A stretch of 64,000 nucleotides of DNA from Candidatus Thalassarchaeum betae (GTDB lineage: Archaea; Thermoplasmatota; Poseidoniia; Poseidoniales; Thalassarchaeaceae), in contig PSPG01000002.1 of assembly GCA_003193925.1 (NCBI GenBank), forward strand, positions 41,258 to 105,257, in the 5' to 3' direction. Positions within the stretch are counted from its first letter, which is position 1. Each line of letters opens with the position of its first letter. Shown here one piece after another: positions 8,183-17,602 of the stretch. Both the position numbers and the translations under genes were made by a program. Under the pieces are notes generated by a model, which saw nothing but the letters and a program-made list of their open reading frames with translations, was not told the origin of the DNA and did not search any database.

Positions 8183-8662
8183 TCAGATGTCGAAGATGAC
8201 CTGTGCCATCCACCCAGGACCCTCGAAGGCCGGTATGTCGGGCTCTATCCCGGGCACCATTTCCCCGGCGGCTACCTCGCGCAGTGCCAGCTGGTGCAGG
8301 GTCACCGCCTTGACCTCGACCTCGCGCTCGACGAGATCCGAGTCGACCCAGGAGGCCTGTGCTTCGATCCTACCTCCTCCGTCTATCCTGATTGCCGCCT
8401 CAACGAGCCACTGGCCTTCGGCGGAGCCGCGATAGAGGACCTCCTCAAGCCACAGTACCATCCCGCGCTCGAGGTCCCCCCCGGGCGCTTGGACGACCCA
8501 TTCGCCGGTCGAGCGAGGCAATGTGGCGAGTGCGGCGGCGCCGTTCTCAGACAGCTGGATTGATTGGAGGCCCATGGTCGCCTCGAGGATCGCATCTTGA
8601 GCCGCCATCGAGAATGCACGCAGGCCTATGTCGGCCGTAGTAGGCAGAATCCACCAAGACAC
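8183..8662 (-). CDS. Archease (RtcB cofactor)
   Basis: This encodes 159 residues from GTG 8662. Archease helps RtcB bind guanosine and turn over during tRNA splicing and RNA repair. The family pattern is clear: N-terminal WWILPTTADIGLRAFS with the metal-binding Asp, a central WLEEVLYRG segment, then VKAVTLHQLA and the terminal VIFDI. GTG 8662 was chosen because it lies just before the conserved WWILPTTADIG. A longer frame exists to 8791 but would overlap the upstream gene's coding end. RtcB is encoded about 9 kb away, so the pair is present but not in one operon. Confidence 0.85.
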   Translation of the reverse strand: MSWWILPTTADIGLRAFSMAAQDAILEATMGLQSIQLSENGAAALATLPRSTGEWVVQAPGGDLERGMVLWLEEVLYRGSAEGQWLVEAAIRIDGGGRIEAQASWVDSDLVEREVEVKAVTLHQLALREVAAGEMVPGIEPDIPAFEGPGWMAQVIFDI

Positions 8663-8709
8663 GGTCTCACCGACCCGTCCGAGCGGTCCATCGTGCAAGA
8701 ATGCAGGGG

Positions 8710-11700
8710 TCAGTCGAAGTCGCTGCACAGCTCGCCCTGACTGGGAAAGCTGACTGCCGACTTGGGGTTGGTGTTCCACTTGTTCTCGCACTTGTTGAGA
8801 TACCCGTCGCCGTCCGAGTCGATGTTGGCGTCGGCCGGGTCAAACGGATCGAAGCCGAAGTAGTACTCCCATCCTGACCACATGCCGTCGTCGTCCTGGT
8901 CCTGGTGATACACCTCCGAGCCATCGAACCACTGATCGCCGTCTGTATCCGGGTCGACGGGATTCGTCCCGTTCTCGAACTCCTCGTAGTTGGTGAAGTT
9001 CTCGAGGTCGTCGTAGAACCTCCTGCCGTTGTCTGTGGTCGGGTCGATGTGGCACTCGGAGTTCTGCGGGTTGTCCCATCCGGGGCAGTAGCGATACAAC
9101 AGGTGCGTCCGATTGAGCCCGTCGCCGTCGAAGTCCTCCTGGCCGTCGTCGATGCCATCGACGTCCGAGTCGAACATCTTCGGGTCCATCGGACCGCGGG
9201 CTCCGACGGCGCTCAGGGTGTTGTTGTCGACCAGCCCCAGGCTGAGTGCTATCTCCGAGTAGTAGACCTCCCAGCCGTCGGGAAGCTTGTCCCCGTCGGT
9301 GTCGTCGTCCACTGGGTTGGTGTCCCAGCGGTCAGGGGCCTCGAGAGAGTTCATGAGTGTGTCATTGTCGATGTCGAAGGCCGAGTCGGGAAGCGAGCCC
9401 CATGCCGGGTTGAGGGCCCATCGTCCGCTGGCGGGTACGGTGAAACCTGACAGGTTCATCTCGTGCAGGAAGTACTTCGGATCCATGTCGCCGTCGCCGT
9501 CTCGGTCCCCGGAGGTCGAGAAGCCCGCGAGGTAACTGCTCCAGACCCAGCCACCGGGCCCGAGTCCACACTCGAGCATCGAATCACAGCCCGGCGGTAG
9601 CCAGTCGGTGACGCTGATCCAGAGGCTGTGGCTCTTCGTGTTGTGCTGGACGGAGAAGACCTGCATCTCCCAGCCATCGGGCTGACCGTCGCCGTCAGTG
9701 TCGTTGTTCAGTGGGTTGGTGGCACCCTGCCAAGGCCGTGGGATGTTGAGTACCTCGCTACCGTCGAACAGGCCGTCGTCGTCACTGTCGGGGTTGTTGG
9801 CGTGGGTGATGTACTGGTCGAGGCCGTCGATGACCTCCTCCCCGTCGGACAGGCCGTCGAGGTCGGTATCGTGCGAAGAGGCATTGGTGAAGTACACCGA
9901 ACCGTTCCATACGAAGCCGTCAACGGCCTCGGTGAAGTCCTCGAGACCGTCACTGTCGGTGTCCCTGTCAGAGGCATTGGTGAAAGTTTCGTAGTACTCG
10001 ACAGCGTCGGACAAGCCGTCCCTGTCGGTGTCGTAGGCACCCGGATCGCTCCTTACTAAGACATCCCTCACACCCTGATCGACGATGCGAATGGTCCAGC
10101 CGATCACCTCGATGCCGTCGATGAGTCCGTCTCCGTCGGTATCGGCGACCAGCGGGTCGGTCGAGCGGCCGTCGACGAAGCCATCGCCGTCCCGGTCCCT
10201 CGCATTGTACTCGTCGAGGTTGGTGAAGCGCTCGTGCTCCTCGACGACTACGGCGAGGTCCTGTAGACGGCTCGTGACCTCCTGGCCGATCTCGACGTTG
10301 ATGTGGTAGATCCAGCCGGCGATCAGGGTCTTGATCGGGATGTTGACGTACTGGCTCTCCTGGACAGTCCTGACCCAGAGGATGGTGCTGTTGACCTGCA
10401 CGTAGTCGCCGATCTCGACCGAGATGGCATGGATGGTGGTCACGCCAACGAGCCCTGTGTATCGCACGCCCCCGTCGCCGTCGGCGTCGTAACCGTCGAA
10501 GTCGGGGTCGTCGTCAGCGTTGCTGCCGTCGTTCGGATGGATTCCGCTGAGGTGCTCCCACCCGTCGGGCATGCCGTCACCGTCGGTGTCGAACTCCAGC
10601 GGATTGGTGAAGTTCTCCGGACCCCAGGTGTAGGCGACCTCGTACTCCTCGACGTTGTTCAGCCCGTCCCCGTCGGGGTCGCCGTAGGCGTCGGTGGCGT
10701 TGGCGGGGTTAAGGAAGCGGTCGCCCGAGGAATCGAGGCTGTAGCAGTACTCGAAGCCGTCGGGCATGCCGTCGCCGTCGGTGTCCCAGTCGCCCGGACC
10801 GTTGAGGCGGCCGTCGTTGTCCATGTCCTGCTCGAACCAGGTCCGGTCGCCGTGGCCGCTCATGTACTCCGTGTACGGCGCTTGCAGGGTCAAGGTGCCG
10901 AAGACGGGGACGCCGCAGTGGACGCCCAGTTGGATCTGCCCGTAGGCGATCTCGTACCTGTCTGCAATGAGGTCGCCGTCGCTGTCCTCCTCGAGCGGGT
11001 TGGTGTCGTACCTCTCCTCGACGTAATTGCGCAGACTGTCGGGTTCGGGCTGCTCGAGGTCCAGCAGGGCATCGCACGAGTGGCCGAACTGGCTGCCCAT
11101 CTCCTCCCACTCGCTCGAGCCGATGTCCTGCTCGATCTGCCCCTGGACCTCGGGAGTCAACAGGTAGCAGTCCCAGTTGCCGTCGAGTGGGTCGAGTAGG
11201 GTGATTGACCCCGAAGGGGTCTCGATAACGAAGGTGTACTCGGACTCCCAGCGGTCATTCAGACCGTCGCCGTCGGTGTCCCTGAGATTGGGATTGGTGC
11301 CGAGGAGCATCTCCTCGGTGTTGGTCAGGCCGTCCCGGTCCGGGTCTCCGAAGGGCCCGTTGTCCGGATTGGGGAAGGTCTCGTTCTGCTCCCCAGTCTC
11401 CTCCTCGTTGTCGGGGGAGTTGTGGGATATCTCGCTGAGGTCGGGCTCGCCGTTGTCCAGGGGATCCAGCCCATTGGCTATCTCCCACCCGTCGTCGAGC
11501 CCGTCGCCATCGGTGTCGGCCTCCCTCCAGTCGGTTCCGTAGAGCGTCTGCTCCATCCTGTCCGGCAGTCCGTCGCCGTCGAAGTCCTCCCCGCCGACGT
11601 GGGTGTCGTCGCTGGATACGATGTCCCCCGCTGCTGGTTCGAAGCCGCCGGAAGTGGTGGTGGACAGGCCGGCGTCGATGATGGTGTAGAAGCCGGCCAG

Positions 11701-11754
11701 ACACAGCGTCGCTGTGATTGCAAGCACCGCATACTGGTTGTGATTCAGAGCCAT
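8710..11754 (-). CDS. Large secreted protein of thrombospondin type-3 calcium-binding repeats
   Basis: This 1014-residue protein starts at ATG 11754 and has an N-terminal hydrophobic segment (about residues 8-30), a signal anchor or uncleaved signal peptide. The remainder is dominated by roughly 23 copies of a DxDxDGxxD motif, mostly DTDGDGLxDGxE, the thrombospondin type-3 calcium repeat. Between them is a non-repeat segment at about residues 430-510 with KTLIAGWIYHINVEIGQEV. There is no C-terminal anchor or catalytic domain. Such repeats form rigid Ca-loaded rods, so a surface or extracellular structural or adhesive role is likely (inference). A start upstream at 11817 is possible but less natural. 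A TATA-like box lies at 11803-11810. Confidence 0.85.
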   Translation of the reverse strand: MALNHNQYAVLAITATLCLAGFYTIIDAGLSTTTSGGFEPAAGDIVSSDDTHVGGEDFDGDGLPDRMEQTLYGTDWREADTDGDGLDDGWEIANGLDPLDNGEPDLSEISHNSPDNEEETGEQNETFPNPDNGPFGDPDRDGLTNTEEMLLGTNPNLRDTDGDGLNDRWESEYTFVIETPSGSITLLDPLDGNWDCYLLTPEVQGQIEQDIGSSEWEEMGSQFGHSCDALLDLEQPEPDSLRNYVEERYDTNPLEEDSDGDLIADRYEIAYGQIQLGVHCGVPVFGTLTLQAPYTEYMSGHGDRTWFEQDMDNDGRLNGPGDWDTDGDGMPDGFEYCYSLDSSGDRFLNPANATDAYGDPDGDGLNNVEEYEVAYTWGPENFTNPLEFDTDGDGMPDGWEHLSGIHPNDGSNADDDPDFDGYDADGDGGVRYTGLVGVTTIHAISVEIGDYVQVNSTILWVRTVQESQYVNIPIKTLIAGWIYHINVEIGQEVTSRLQDLAVVVEEHERFTNLDEYNARDRDGDGFVDGRSTDPLVADTDGDGLIDGIEVIGWTIRIVDQGVRDVLVRSDPGAYDTDRDGLSDAVEYYETFTNASDRDTDSDGLEDFTEAVDGFVWNGSVYFTNASSHDTDLDGLSDGEEVIDGLDQYITHANNPDSDDDGLFDGSEVLNIPRPWQGATNPLNNDTDGDGQPDGWEMQVFSVQHNTKSHSLWISVTDWLPPGCDSMLECGLGPGGWVWSSYLAGFSTSGDRDGDGDMDPKYFLHEMNLSGFTVPASGRWALNPAWGSLPDSAFDIDNDTLMNSLEAPDRWDTNPVDDDTDGDKLPDGWEVYYSEIALSLGLVDNNTLSAVGARGPMDPKMFDSDVDGIDDGQEDFDGDGLNRTHLLYRYCPGWDNPQNSECHIDPTTDNGRRFYDDLENFTNYEEFENGTNPVDPDTDGDQWFDGSEVYHQDQDDDGMWSGWEYYFGFDPFDPADANIDSDGDGYLNKCENKWNTNPKSAVSFPSQGELCSDFD
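8740..11640. repeat. DNA-level repeats of the calcium-motif codons
   Basis: The plus strand repeatedly shows GTCGCCGTCGGTGTC-like 15-mers, the reverse complement of codons for Asp-Thr-Asp-Gly-Asp. Spacing is irregular, from about 60 to 200 bases. These repeats may favour recombination or assembly errors within the gene. Confidence 0.6.
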
Positions 11755-11802
11755 GGAGGCACATCCGGCCCCAATGGGGCCGTCCGCTTGAATTTGGGTC
11801 CG

Positions 11803-11810
11803 GATATAAT
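11803..11810 (-). promoter_or_regulatory. TATA-like box for the thrombospondin-repeat gene
   Basis: The minus strand reads CATTATATCC. A start about 25 bases downstream would leave a leader of about 25 bases before ATG 11754. This is one of the most AT-rich spots in the area. Confidence 0.5.
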
Positions 11811-11836
11811 GTTTCACGGCAACCGAGCACGGGCAA

Positions 11837-12970
11837 TCATCCCGCTATCTCCCTCGAAGAGCGTATCTCGAGCGTCAGTCTGCCGTCCTCGAACGAGGTC
11901 GAGACGTGTCCATTTCTTCCGTATGCTCGTTCCCAGCAGCCTAGCAGTACCCCACTTGCGATCGCCGGGTGAAAGACGGACGCGAAGACCAGCCTGACTC
12001 CGCCGTGCTCATCCGCCTGCGAGGTACTTTCGATCCCACCGAGTCCGTGCGAGCTGAGGTGCCGACGAGTGATGCTCACCCAGTCTGAGTGAGCCCGGAC
12101 GAGGACGTGATGGCCCTCAGAGACGAACCTCTCCCTCGCCGAGTCGGCGGCTGCCGTCCACCACGTGGAGCGCTTGTCGTCGAGTCCTTCCCATCGATAG
12201 TCCTCGTCCCTGCCCTCGTGGACCACATCCAGATAGGGGAGGCAGTAGTCCTCGAATCGCAGGATGAGGTCGCGGTGCAGGAACATCCTGCGCTCGTTCA
12301 TTATCGACCAACACCCAGAGGATTCAACTCGCAGATCAGCCCACAACTCATCAGTCGACTCTTTGCCGAGATCACAGCCAATCTCCTGATCCCCCCAACT
12401 GGGCCTGCGGGGCTTCGGTACGGGGACTTGGGTGTCATCTGGAGTGAGTGTGATGACCAGTCCCTCACCCGCACTCTCCGACCACAGGAAGCGGTGTCGC
12501 TTGCCCGTAGCCCTCTCCCACGCTGCGGCGACCAGCCCCGAGCAGATCGGGCCCGAGGCAGGGCGGTCGATGAGGATCCGCGTCTCCTCGCCGTCATCTA
12601 GGAGCTCGAATCGGCCAAGGCCCCTGGACTCCCAGTCTTGGATGGTACTCGACCAAGAAGCGGGGTCGCGTCCAGAAGGAGCGTCCCAGCCCTCGAAACC
12701 CATCATGTGCTCCTCGTACTCCATGGCAGCATGTGCTAGGCGACGGCCGAGACTCTGCCCGGTCCTCTGTTCGAGCCTCTGGAACCACGACTCGAACCAG
12801 CCCACGCCGACTCGCCAAGCGAGCTTGTATGGGTCGTAGTCACGAGCCATGTCGCTGTAGGTGCCGTCATCAATCGGCATCCATCTGAGTTTCATTTGGT
12901 TTTCGGGGGACAACGGATCTCCGTAGAAGTGCTTGAGGAAGAAGTTCCCGAGGGCATCGAACAGGCCCAT
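11837..12970 (-). CDS. Protein of unknown function with an internal duplication
   Basis: This encodes 377 residues from ATG 12970 (MGLFDALGNFFLK). No known family was recognised. Two halves resemble each other: residues ~125-190 (GLGRFELL...SGLVAAAWERATGKRHRF...GLVITL) and ~315-375 (GLGGIEST...SGVLLGCWERAYGRNGHV...RLTLEI). This suggests a tandem repeat of one alpha/beta domain of about 130-150 residues, vaguely like V4R-type ligand-binding folds, which is only a guess. The gene starts 2 bases after the aminotransferase stop on the same strand, so the two are probably one operon. There is no signal peptide or membrane helix, so it is likely cytoplasmic. Confidence 0.75.
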   Translation of the reverse strand: MGLFDALGNFFLKHFYGDPLSPENQMKLRWMPIDDGTYSDMARDYDPYKLAWRVGVGWFESWFQRLEQRTGQSLGRRLAHAAMEYEEHMMGFEGWDAPSGRDPASWSSTIQDWESRGLGRFELLDDGEETRILIDRPASGPICSGLVAAAWERATGKRHRFLWSESAGEGLVITLTPDDTQVPVPKPRRPSWGDQEIGCDLGKESTDELWADLRVESSGCWSIMNERRMFLHRDLILRFEDYCLPYLDVVHEGRDEDYRWEGLDDKRSTWWTAAADSARERFVSEGHHVLVRAHSDWVSITRRHLSSHGLGGIESTSQADEHGGVRLVFASVFHPAIASGVLLGCWERAYGRNGHVSTSFEDGRLTLEIRSSREIAG

Positions 12971-12972
12971 GC

Positions 12973-14226
12973 TCAGCCCCGCAGAAACGCTTCGATGCGA
13001 TCGAAGGCCTCGGCGAGGACCTCGACGGGCGGCAGGCACACCATCCTGAAGTGGCCCTGTCCGAACTCAGGCGAGAAGCCCGAGCCATGGACGAGCAGGA
13101 CGTGGTACTGGTGCAGCAGGTCGAGCACGAAGCGCTTGTCGTCCGCGGCCATCTTGGGGTTGGTGATGCTGACGAACAGGTAGAACGCGCCGCCCGGTGC
13201 CTCGCAGTCCAGCCCTTCGATGGTCTCGATCCTGTCCAGGCAGTAGTCCATCCTCTTCCTGATTGTGGCACGATGCCCCTCCAGCCAGCCGGTGTCGTCG
13301 GTCAAGCCCGCGAGGAAGCCGTGCTGTGCTGGCGTGGAAGCGCAGAGTCGGCTGCGGAGCAGCCGCTCGACACCATCGCGAACAAGTTCCAGCCTTCCCT
13401 GAGGGTCATGCCAAGCCATGTAGCCGACCCTCCAGCCGGGTGCGAAGTAGACCTTGGAGGCCCCGTTGAGTACGATGACCGGTACTTCTTCCGAGCGTGA
13501 GGCCACCGAGCACTGCTGGCCAGTGAAGTCCAGTCCGTCGTAAATCTCGTCGGCGATGATGGTGCACTTGGGCCATAGGCTCGCAATCTCGATGAGCGCG
13601 TCGACCTCCTCGGGGGTGGCGACGTTGCCTGTCGGGTTGTTGGGGTTGATCAGGACCAGCAGGCGGACGCTGTCGTCCATCTTCGCGCTGATGTCGTCGA
13701 GGTCGATGCGCCAGCCGTCGTCCGGGTCCAGCCGGTACTCCACGGTCGTTCCCCCGTACATCTGCGGGTAGGCCATGTAGGGAGGGTAGTGCGGCCCAGG
13801 TGCGAGGACGGTGTCGCCCTCTTCGAGGAAGGCTGCGAAGATGATCTGCAGGGCCTCGGTGACGCCGTGTGTGACATAGACGTCATCAGTCGAGCAGTCC
13901 CATCCTTTCGAGCGCTCTCTGGAGGTTATGGCGTGGCGCAGTTCTGGTATTCCATAAGACGGGCCGTAGCCGTTGTCCTGCCGGTCAAGAGCCGCCTTGA
14001 AGGCGGTGACCATGTGGTCTGGAGTGGGCAATCCGTCGTAGGCCAGCGGGTCACCGATGTTGAGTCGGATTATCTCGTGGCCCTGTGCCTCGAGCTCGAC
14101 GGCGGGAACCACGACGTCTCGGATGGCGTACTCTATCGCGGCGGCGCGAGCCGAGACATCAACCTGTTCGACCACGCTCGTGCGTGATGCGGTTCGGCCA
14201 TCAAATCGACGGATGAACAAAGTCAA
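12973..14226 (-). CDS. Class I/II aminotransferase (AlaA/AspC-like)
   Basis: This 417-residue fold-type I PLP enzyme shows the substrate-arm GDP at residues 58-60, the tyrosine-containing GYGPSYGIPELR (87-98), NPNNPTG (194-200), DEIYDGL (226-232) and the PLP lysine K258 in ASKVYFAPGWRVGYM. It most resembles archaeal and bacterial alanine or aspartate aminotransferases acting on amino acids with 2-oxoglutarate. The exact substrate is not resolvable by eye. The following gene begins 2 bases downstream. The divergent membrane-protein gene starts 24 bases from its start. Confidence 0.9.
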   Translation of the reverse strand: MTLFIRRFDGRTASRTSVVEQVDVSARAAAIEYAIRDVVVPAVELEAQGHEIIRLNIGDPLAYDGLPTPDHMVTAFKAALDRQDNGYGPSYGIPELRHAITSRERSKGWDCSTDDVYVTHGVTEALQIIFAAFLEEGDTVLAPGPHYPPYMAYPQMYGGTTVEYRLDPDDGWRIDLDDISAKMDDSVRLLVLINPNNPTGNVATPEEVDALIEIASLWPKCTIIADEIYDGLDFTGQQCSVASRSEEVPVIVLNGASKVYFAPGWRVGYMAWHDPQGRLELVRDGVERLLRSRLCASTPAQHGFLAGLTDDTGWLEGHRATIRKRMDYCLDRIETIEGLDCEAPGGAFYLFVSITNPKMAADDKRFVLDLLHQYHVLLVHGSGFSPEFGQGHFRMVCLPPVEVLAEAFDRIEAFLRG

Positions 14227-14250
14227 GCCCGGGCCCTCTCAGGGGCCGGA

Positions 14251-14628
14251 GTGGGCGAGGACCCGGGAACTTTGTCGAAACTGACCGCACTCGGCTTGGT
14301 GCCGATGGGCATAGTGCTCTCTGCGGTGCTCTTCGAGATGCCAGCTGACGGGCAGCAGAGGTTCACGATGGCCATCTTCTCTCTCGTAGTGATCATGCCG
14401 CTGTGCGCGGCATTCAGTCTGGTGCTGAAACTGAGGCACTGGGGCTTGGAACACGGCACACGACCGAAGTGGATGCCTAGGTCAAGGGTCTGGCATTTAC
14501 TGGCAATGCTGGTGTTGTTCGCGCTCCTCGCCCTGATGATTACCTCCCAGGGGGACGTGCTGGGTTTCCACGGGATGCTGGGCGCATGGCTCGTGATCTG
14601 GATTACCGCATACCGGCTGATTAACTGA
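14251..14628 (+). CDS. Small four-helix membrane protein of unknown function
   Basis: This encodes 125 residues from GTG 14251. Hydrophobic segments appear at about residues 12-29, 38-60, 80-97 and 104-122, joined by short charged loops, so nearly all of it is membrane-embedded. No family was recognised. It is divergent from the aminotransferase gene and its last 8 bases overlap the 3' end of alaS on the opposite strand. Confidence 0.65.
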   Translation: MGEDPGTLSKLTALGLVPMGIVLSAVLFEMPADGQQRFTMAIFSLVVIMPLCAAFSLVLKLRHWGLEHGTRPKWMPRSRVWHLLAMLVLFALLALMITSQGDVLGFHGMLGAWLVIWITAYRLIN

Positions 14629-17497
14629 TACCTAGCAACGAGCGCGCTGCATCGAGCGCGGCCGGGATGCCATCGGGCTTCGAGCCGCCGCCTTGGGCGA
14701 TGGTGGGCCTGCCGCCGCCCGCTCCCCCGATGTGACCTGCTATCGCATTGAGGATCTCGACGGCGTTGTGGCGCTCTGCTGCGACACTGCCCTCGGTGGA
14801 GGCGACTATGAGGGTCCCTCCGCCCTCTCTGCTGCCTAGCACTGCGAGGGTCGGCGTGGATGCGTCGCGAGTCAGCTCTCCGAGCATCGCCATCATCTGC
14901 TTGGCATCCCCTCCGGATTCCATCACCACGTACCTGACGCCCTCCTTCTCGACCGCAGCATCACCGCCGCCATCGGTCCGCAATCTCACGATCTCGGCCT
15001 CCAGAGATTCGATGCGCTTCTGCTGCGACTTCCACTCGCCGAAGAAGCGCGAGACGGTGCGCGGCAGGTCGTCCGGCTGCACCCCGAGGATCTCTGAGGC
15101 GTCACCGAGAAGGCGCTCCTGGCGCCGGGTGTGCTCGCGTGCCGTCCCCCCTGCCACGATCTGCAGACGCTCCACTCCGTCTTGGACTTGACTCGACCTG
15201 ATGATGAGTAACTCCCCGATTTCGCCGGCTTCGTCATGGTGCGTGCCCCCGCATGCCTGGGTGTCGTAGTCGCCGATCTTGATGATGCGAATCTGGCTGT
15301 GCTTGGGCGGTCCGCCCTGATAGATGTCGAAGCCGAAGGTGGCGTCGGCGTCCGCTCTATCCATCACCAGCTTCTCGATCCCAGGATTCGCCTCGACGAT
15401 CTCGTTCGCCCTGTCCTCGATGGTGTCGAGGACCTCCCTGGTGAGTCTAGAGTGGTGGGTGATGTCCAGCCTCGCGTAGCGTGCGCCCTTGTTCGAGCCG
15501 GCCTGCCAAACATGGGGGCCGAGGACCTCTCTGGCGGAGCCGCCGACGATATGGACCGCCGTGTGGTGGTCCATCAGCTGCTTGCGGCGCTCCCAGTCGA
15601 CAACCCCCCTGGCTGAGCCCCCCTCAAGTGGGGCGTCGGTGAGATGCAGGATTACACCGTTCTCGACCCGGGTGTCGACCACGTTGGCGGCGGCGCCGTT
15701 CTGAGCCAGCATGCCTTGGTCACCGAGTTGCCCGCCCCCCTCGGGATAGAACAGGGTCCGATCTAGAACCACGGCGTGCGTAGGTACTCCGAAGACCTCG
15801 CTAGAGAGGTTCAGAGATTCTACCTCCTCGCTTGACAGAGGGGCGCAGTGCAGCACTTCGGCAGTGAACTCGGTGGCGCTGGTGTCGGCGTAGTAGTCAG
15901 GTGAGGTAGCGGGCAGCGCTGCCACCTCGAAGACGCTGTCCATGGCCTTCGCCTTGGCCGCCACCTTGGTCATCTGCGCGTTGCGGGCAGCCATGTCGGC
16001 TGCGAACCCGACGCGCACGGACAGGCCCTCCCAGCCGAGCTCGTGCGCTATCGAGACGACCATGTCGGGATTGAGGCCTCTCTCCTCAGCGAGGCGAAAC
16101 AGGGTCTCGTCAGGAGCCATGGCGACGTCCTTGGGAAGCGACTTGAGGGCGGTACGCACCGCTGCCTCACCTTTCCTCAGCATCTCGTGGTAGCGCACCT
16201 CCTCGAGCTCGAGTATCCTCAGTACGCCCTCGCGCGACTGCACGAACGAGCCCATGTCGAGATGGGTGTCCATGTGGTGCGCGCCCAAGTCAGCGAGACT
16301 GATGGACGCGCCGAGGTCGTCCTTCATGCGGCAGACGCGGCGGGCCAGCATGCGAGCCAGGTAGCCGGCCTTGGAATTGCTCGGCACTAGGCCGTCGCCC
16401 AGCATGTTGCACAGAGCGTGCATGTGATCTGGTATGGCGTAGATCGAGGACAGCGGCTCAGTCACTTGTTTCAACTCGTCAACGGAGAGATTGATACCGG
16501 TCTCGTAGAGTCGTTCGACCAACTTGTCGTACAGTGCTTCGACATCGGTTCCGACATCGATGTTGAGTATCCCGGCGAGCCTCGAGAGCTCGCCCAGCAG
16601 CGAGTCGATGCCGACCGCCATCCCGAGGGAGGATGCCATCGAGTCGAAGCCGCTCAGCTCCTTGAGCCAAGCCACCGACTCGGGGTAGATTGCCTCGTAG
16701 ATGGTAGGGGTACCGGCGGCGGCCCAGCAGAATCTCTCGAGGCCGTAGCCGGTGTCGATGATCTGCAGGTCCATCTCCCTGTATCGCAGGCCCTTGATCT
16801 CGATGTCGCCGTCATCGGCCTCCTCGAGGTTCATGAAGACGAGCGTGGCGAGCTCCAGCCCGCCCACTATGACCTCCAATGCTGGTCCGGCGTTGCCGCC
16901 TCCAGACCAGGGGCTCTCGACGTAGGTGAGTTCCTTGGGATCGATGCCCAATGAATCGACGAGCATCTCGTCGCAATAGCGAACGCACTGGTCGATCCAG
17001 TAGACGACATCGTTGTCCCCAGGCCTGTTGAAAGCGTGGTGCGCCATCATCTCGAATGCCGAGAGATGCCTTCCAGAACGGCCTACTGCGGCCAGGTCTG
17101 TCAGCCTGATGCACGGCTGACTGATACCTAGGGGGTTGGCCGGCGGCGGAACTTGGCCGCTGGTGACATGAGGCTGGAAGTCAGCTATGCTGGCGATGGT
17201 CAGGTGGATGTCGTCGCGCCATCTGGCGATGATCGGGTACGGCTCCACTCTCGTGTGACCGTGCTTGTCGAAGAAATCGAGGAAAGCTTCCCTCATGGCG
17301 TCCTTCAGGGCTTTCCCAAGCATCGGAAAGCCCTCGATGACCGGGTTGCCGATGAAAGTGTACGGGTCCTCGGTCGAATCACCGCACGTAGTGCGGCTCT
17401 CGTCCCTTGTCCAGAAGCGGACTCCGGTCACCCGGCAAGTCTTGCAGATGTGTCCCGACTCCTCCCAGAAGGGGATGTGAATCTCGCCGAACGCCAT
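14621..17497 (-). CDS. alaS: Alanyl-tRNA synthetase, archaeal type
   Basis: This encodes 958 residues from ATG 17497. An alternative ATG at 17527 adds 10 residues. The N-terminal CxxC...C element (about C18, C21, C38 with FWTRDE between) is the archaeal-specific extension. The class II aminoacylation core follows. The editing domain carries the zinc ligands HTAVH (about H645, H649) and CGGTH (about C749, H753), which remove mischarged Ser and Gly. The C-terminal DHHA1-like region ends with the glycine-rich GGAGGGRPTIAQGGG. The length and order are normal for archaea. It is divergent from rtcB and overlaps the small membrane-protein gene by 8 bases at the 3' ends. Confidence 0.95.
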   Translation of the reverse strand: MAFGEIHIPFWEESGHICKTCRVTGVRFWTRDESRTTCGDSTEDPYTFIGNPVIEGFPMLGKALKDAMREAFLDFFDKHGHTRVEPYPIIARWRDDIHLTIASIADFQPHVTSGQVPPPANPLGISQPCIRLTDLAAVGRSGRHLSAFEMMAHHAFNRPGDNDVVYWIDQCVRYCDEMLVDSLGIDPKELTYVESPWSGGGNAGPALEVIVGGLELATLVFMNLEEADDGDIEIKGLRYREMDLQIIDTGYGLERFCWAAAGTPTIYEAIYPESVAWLKELSGFDSMASSLGMAVGIDSLLGELSRLAGILNIDVGTDVEALYDKLVERLYETGINLSVDELKQVTEPLSSIYAIPDHMHALCNMLGDGLVPSNSKAGYLARMLARRVCRMKDDLGASISLADLGAHHMDTHLDMGSFVQSREGVLRILELEEVRYHEMLRKGEAAVRTALKSLPKDVAMAPDETLFRLAEERGLNPDMVVSIAHELGWEGLSVRVGFAADMAARNAQMTKVAAKAKAMDSVFEVAALPATSPDYYADTSATEFTAEVLHCAPLSSEEVESLNLSSEVFGVPTHAVVLDRTLFYPEGGGQLGDQGMLAQNGAAANVVDTRVENGVILHLTDAPLEGGSARGVVDWERRKQLMDHHTAVHIVGGSAREVLGPHVWQAGSNKGARYARLDITHHSRLTREVLDTIEDRANEIVEANPGIEKLVMDRADADATFGFDIYQGGPPKHSQIRIIKIGDYDTQACGGTHHDEAGEIGELLIIRSSQVQDGVERLQIVAGGTAREHTRRQERLLGDASEILGVQPDDLPRTVSRFFGEWKSQQKRIESLEAEIVRLRTDGGGDAAVEKEGVRYVVMESGGDAKQMMAMLGELTRDASTPTLAVLGSREGGGTLIVASTEGSVAAERHNAVEILNAIAGHIGGAGGGRPTIAQGGGSKPDGIPAALDAARSLLGIS

Positions 17498-17602
17498 GCT
17501 ACCGCGCCTTACCTGCGCTCGAGCCATCGGACAGGCGGTCTTGAAGGCAATTGTACGAGAGACGCCCGTTGCGTTGAAAGCGAGAGCGCAACAGGGTTGC
17601 CC

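Noticed and set aside
8740..11640. Regular short repeats that might suggest a CRISPR-like array
   Set aside because: Repeats are in frame, degenerate and encode calcium loops, with irregular spacing and no unique spacers.
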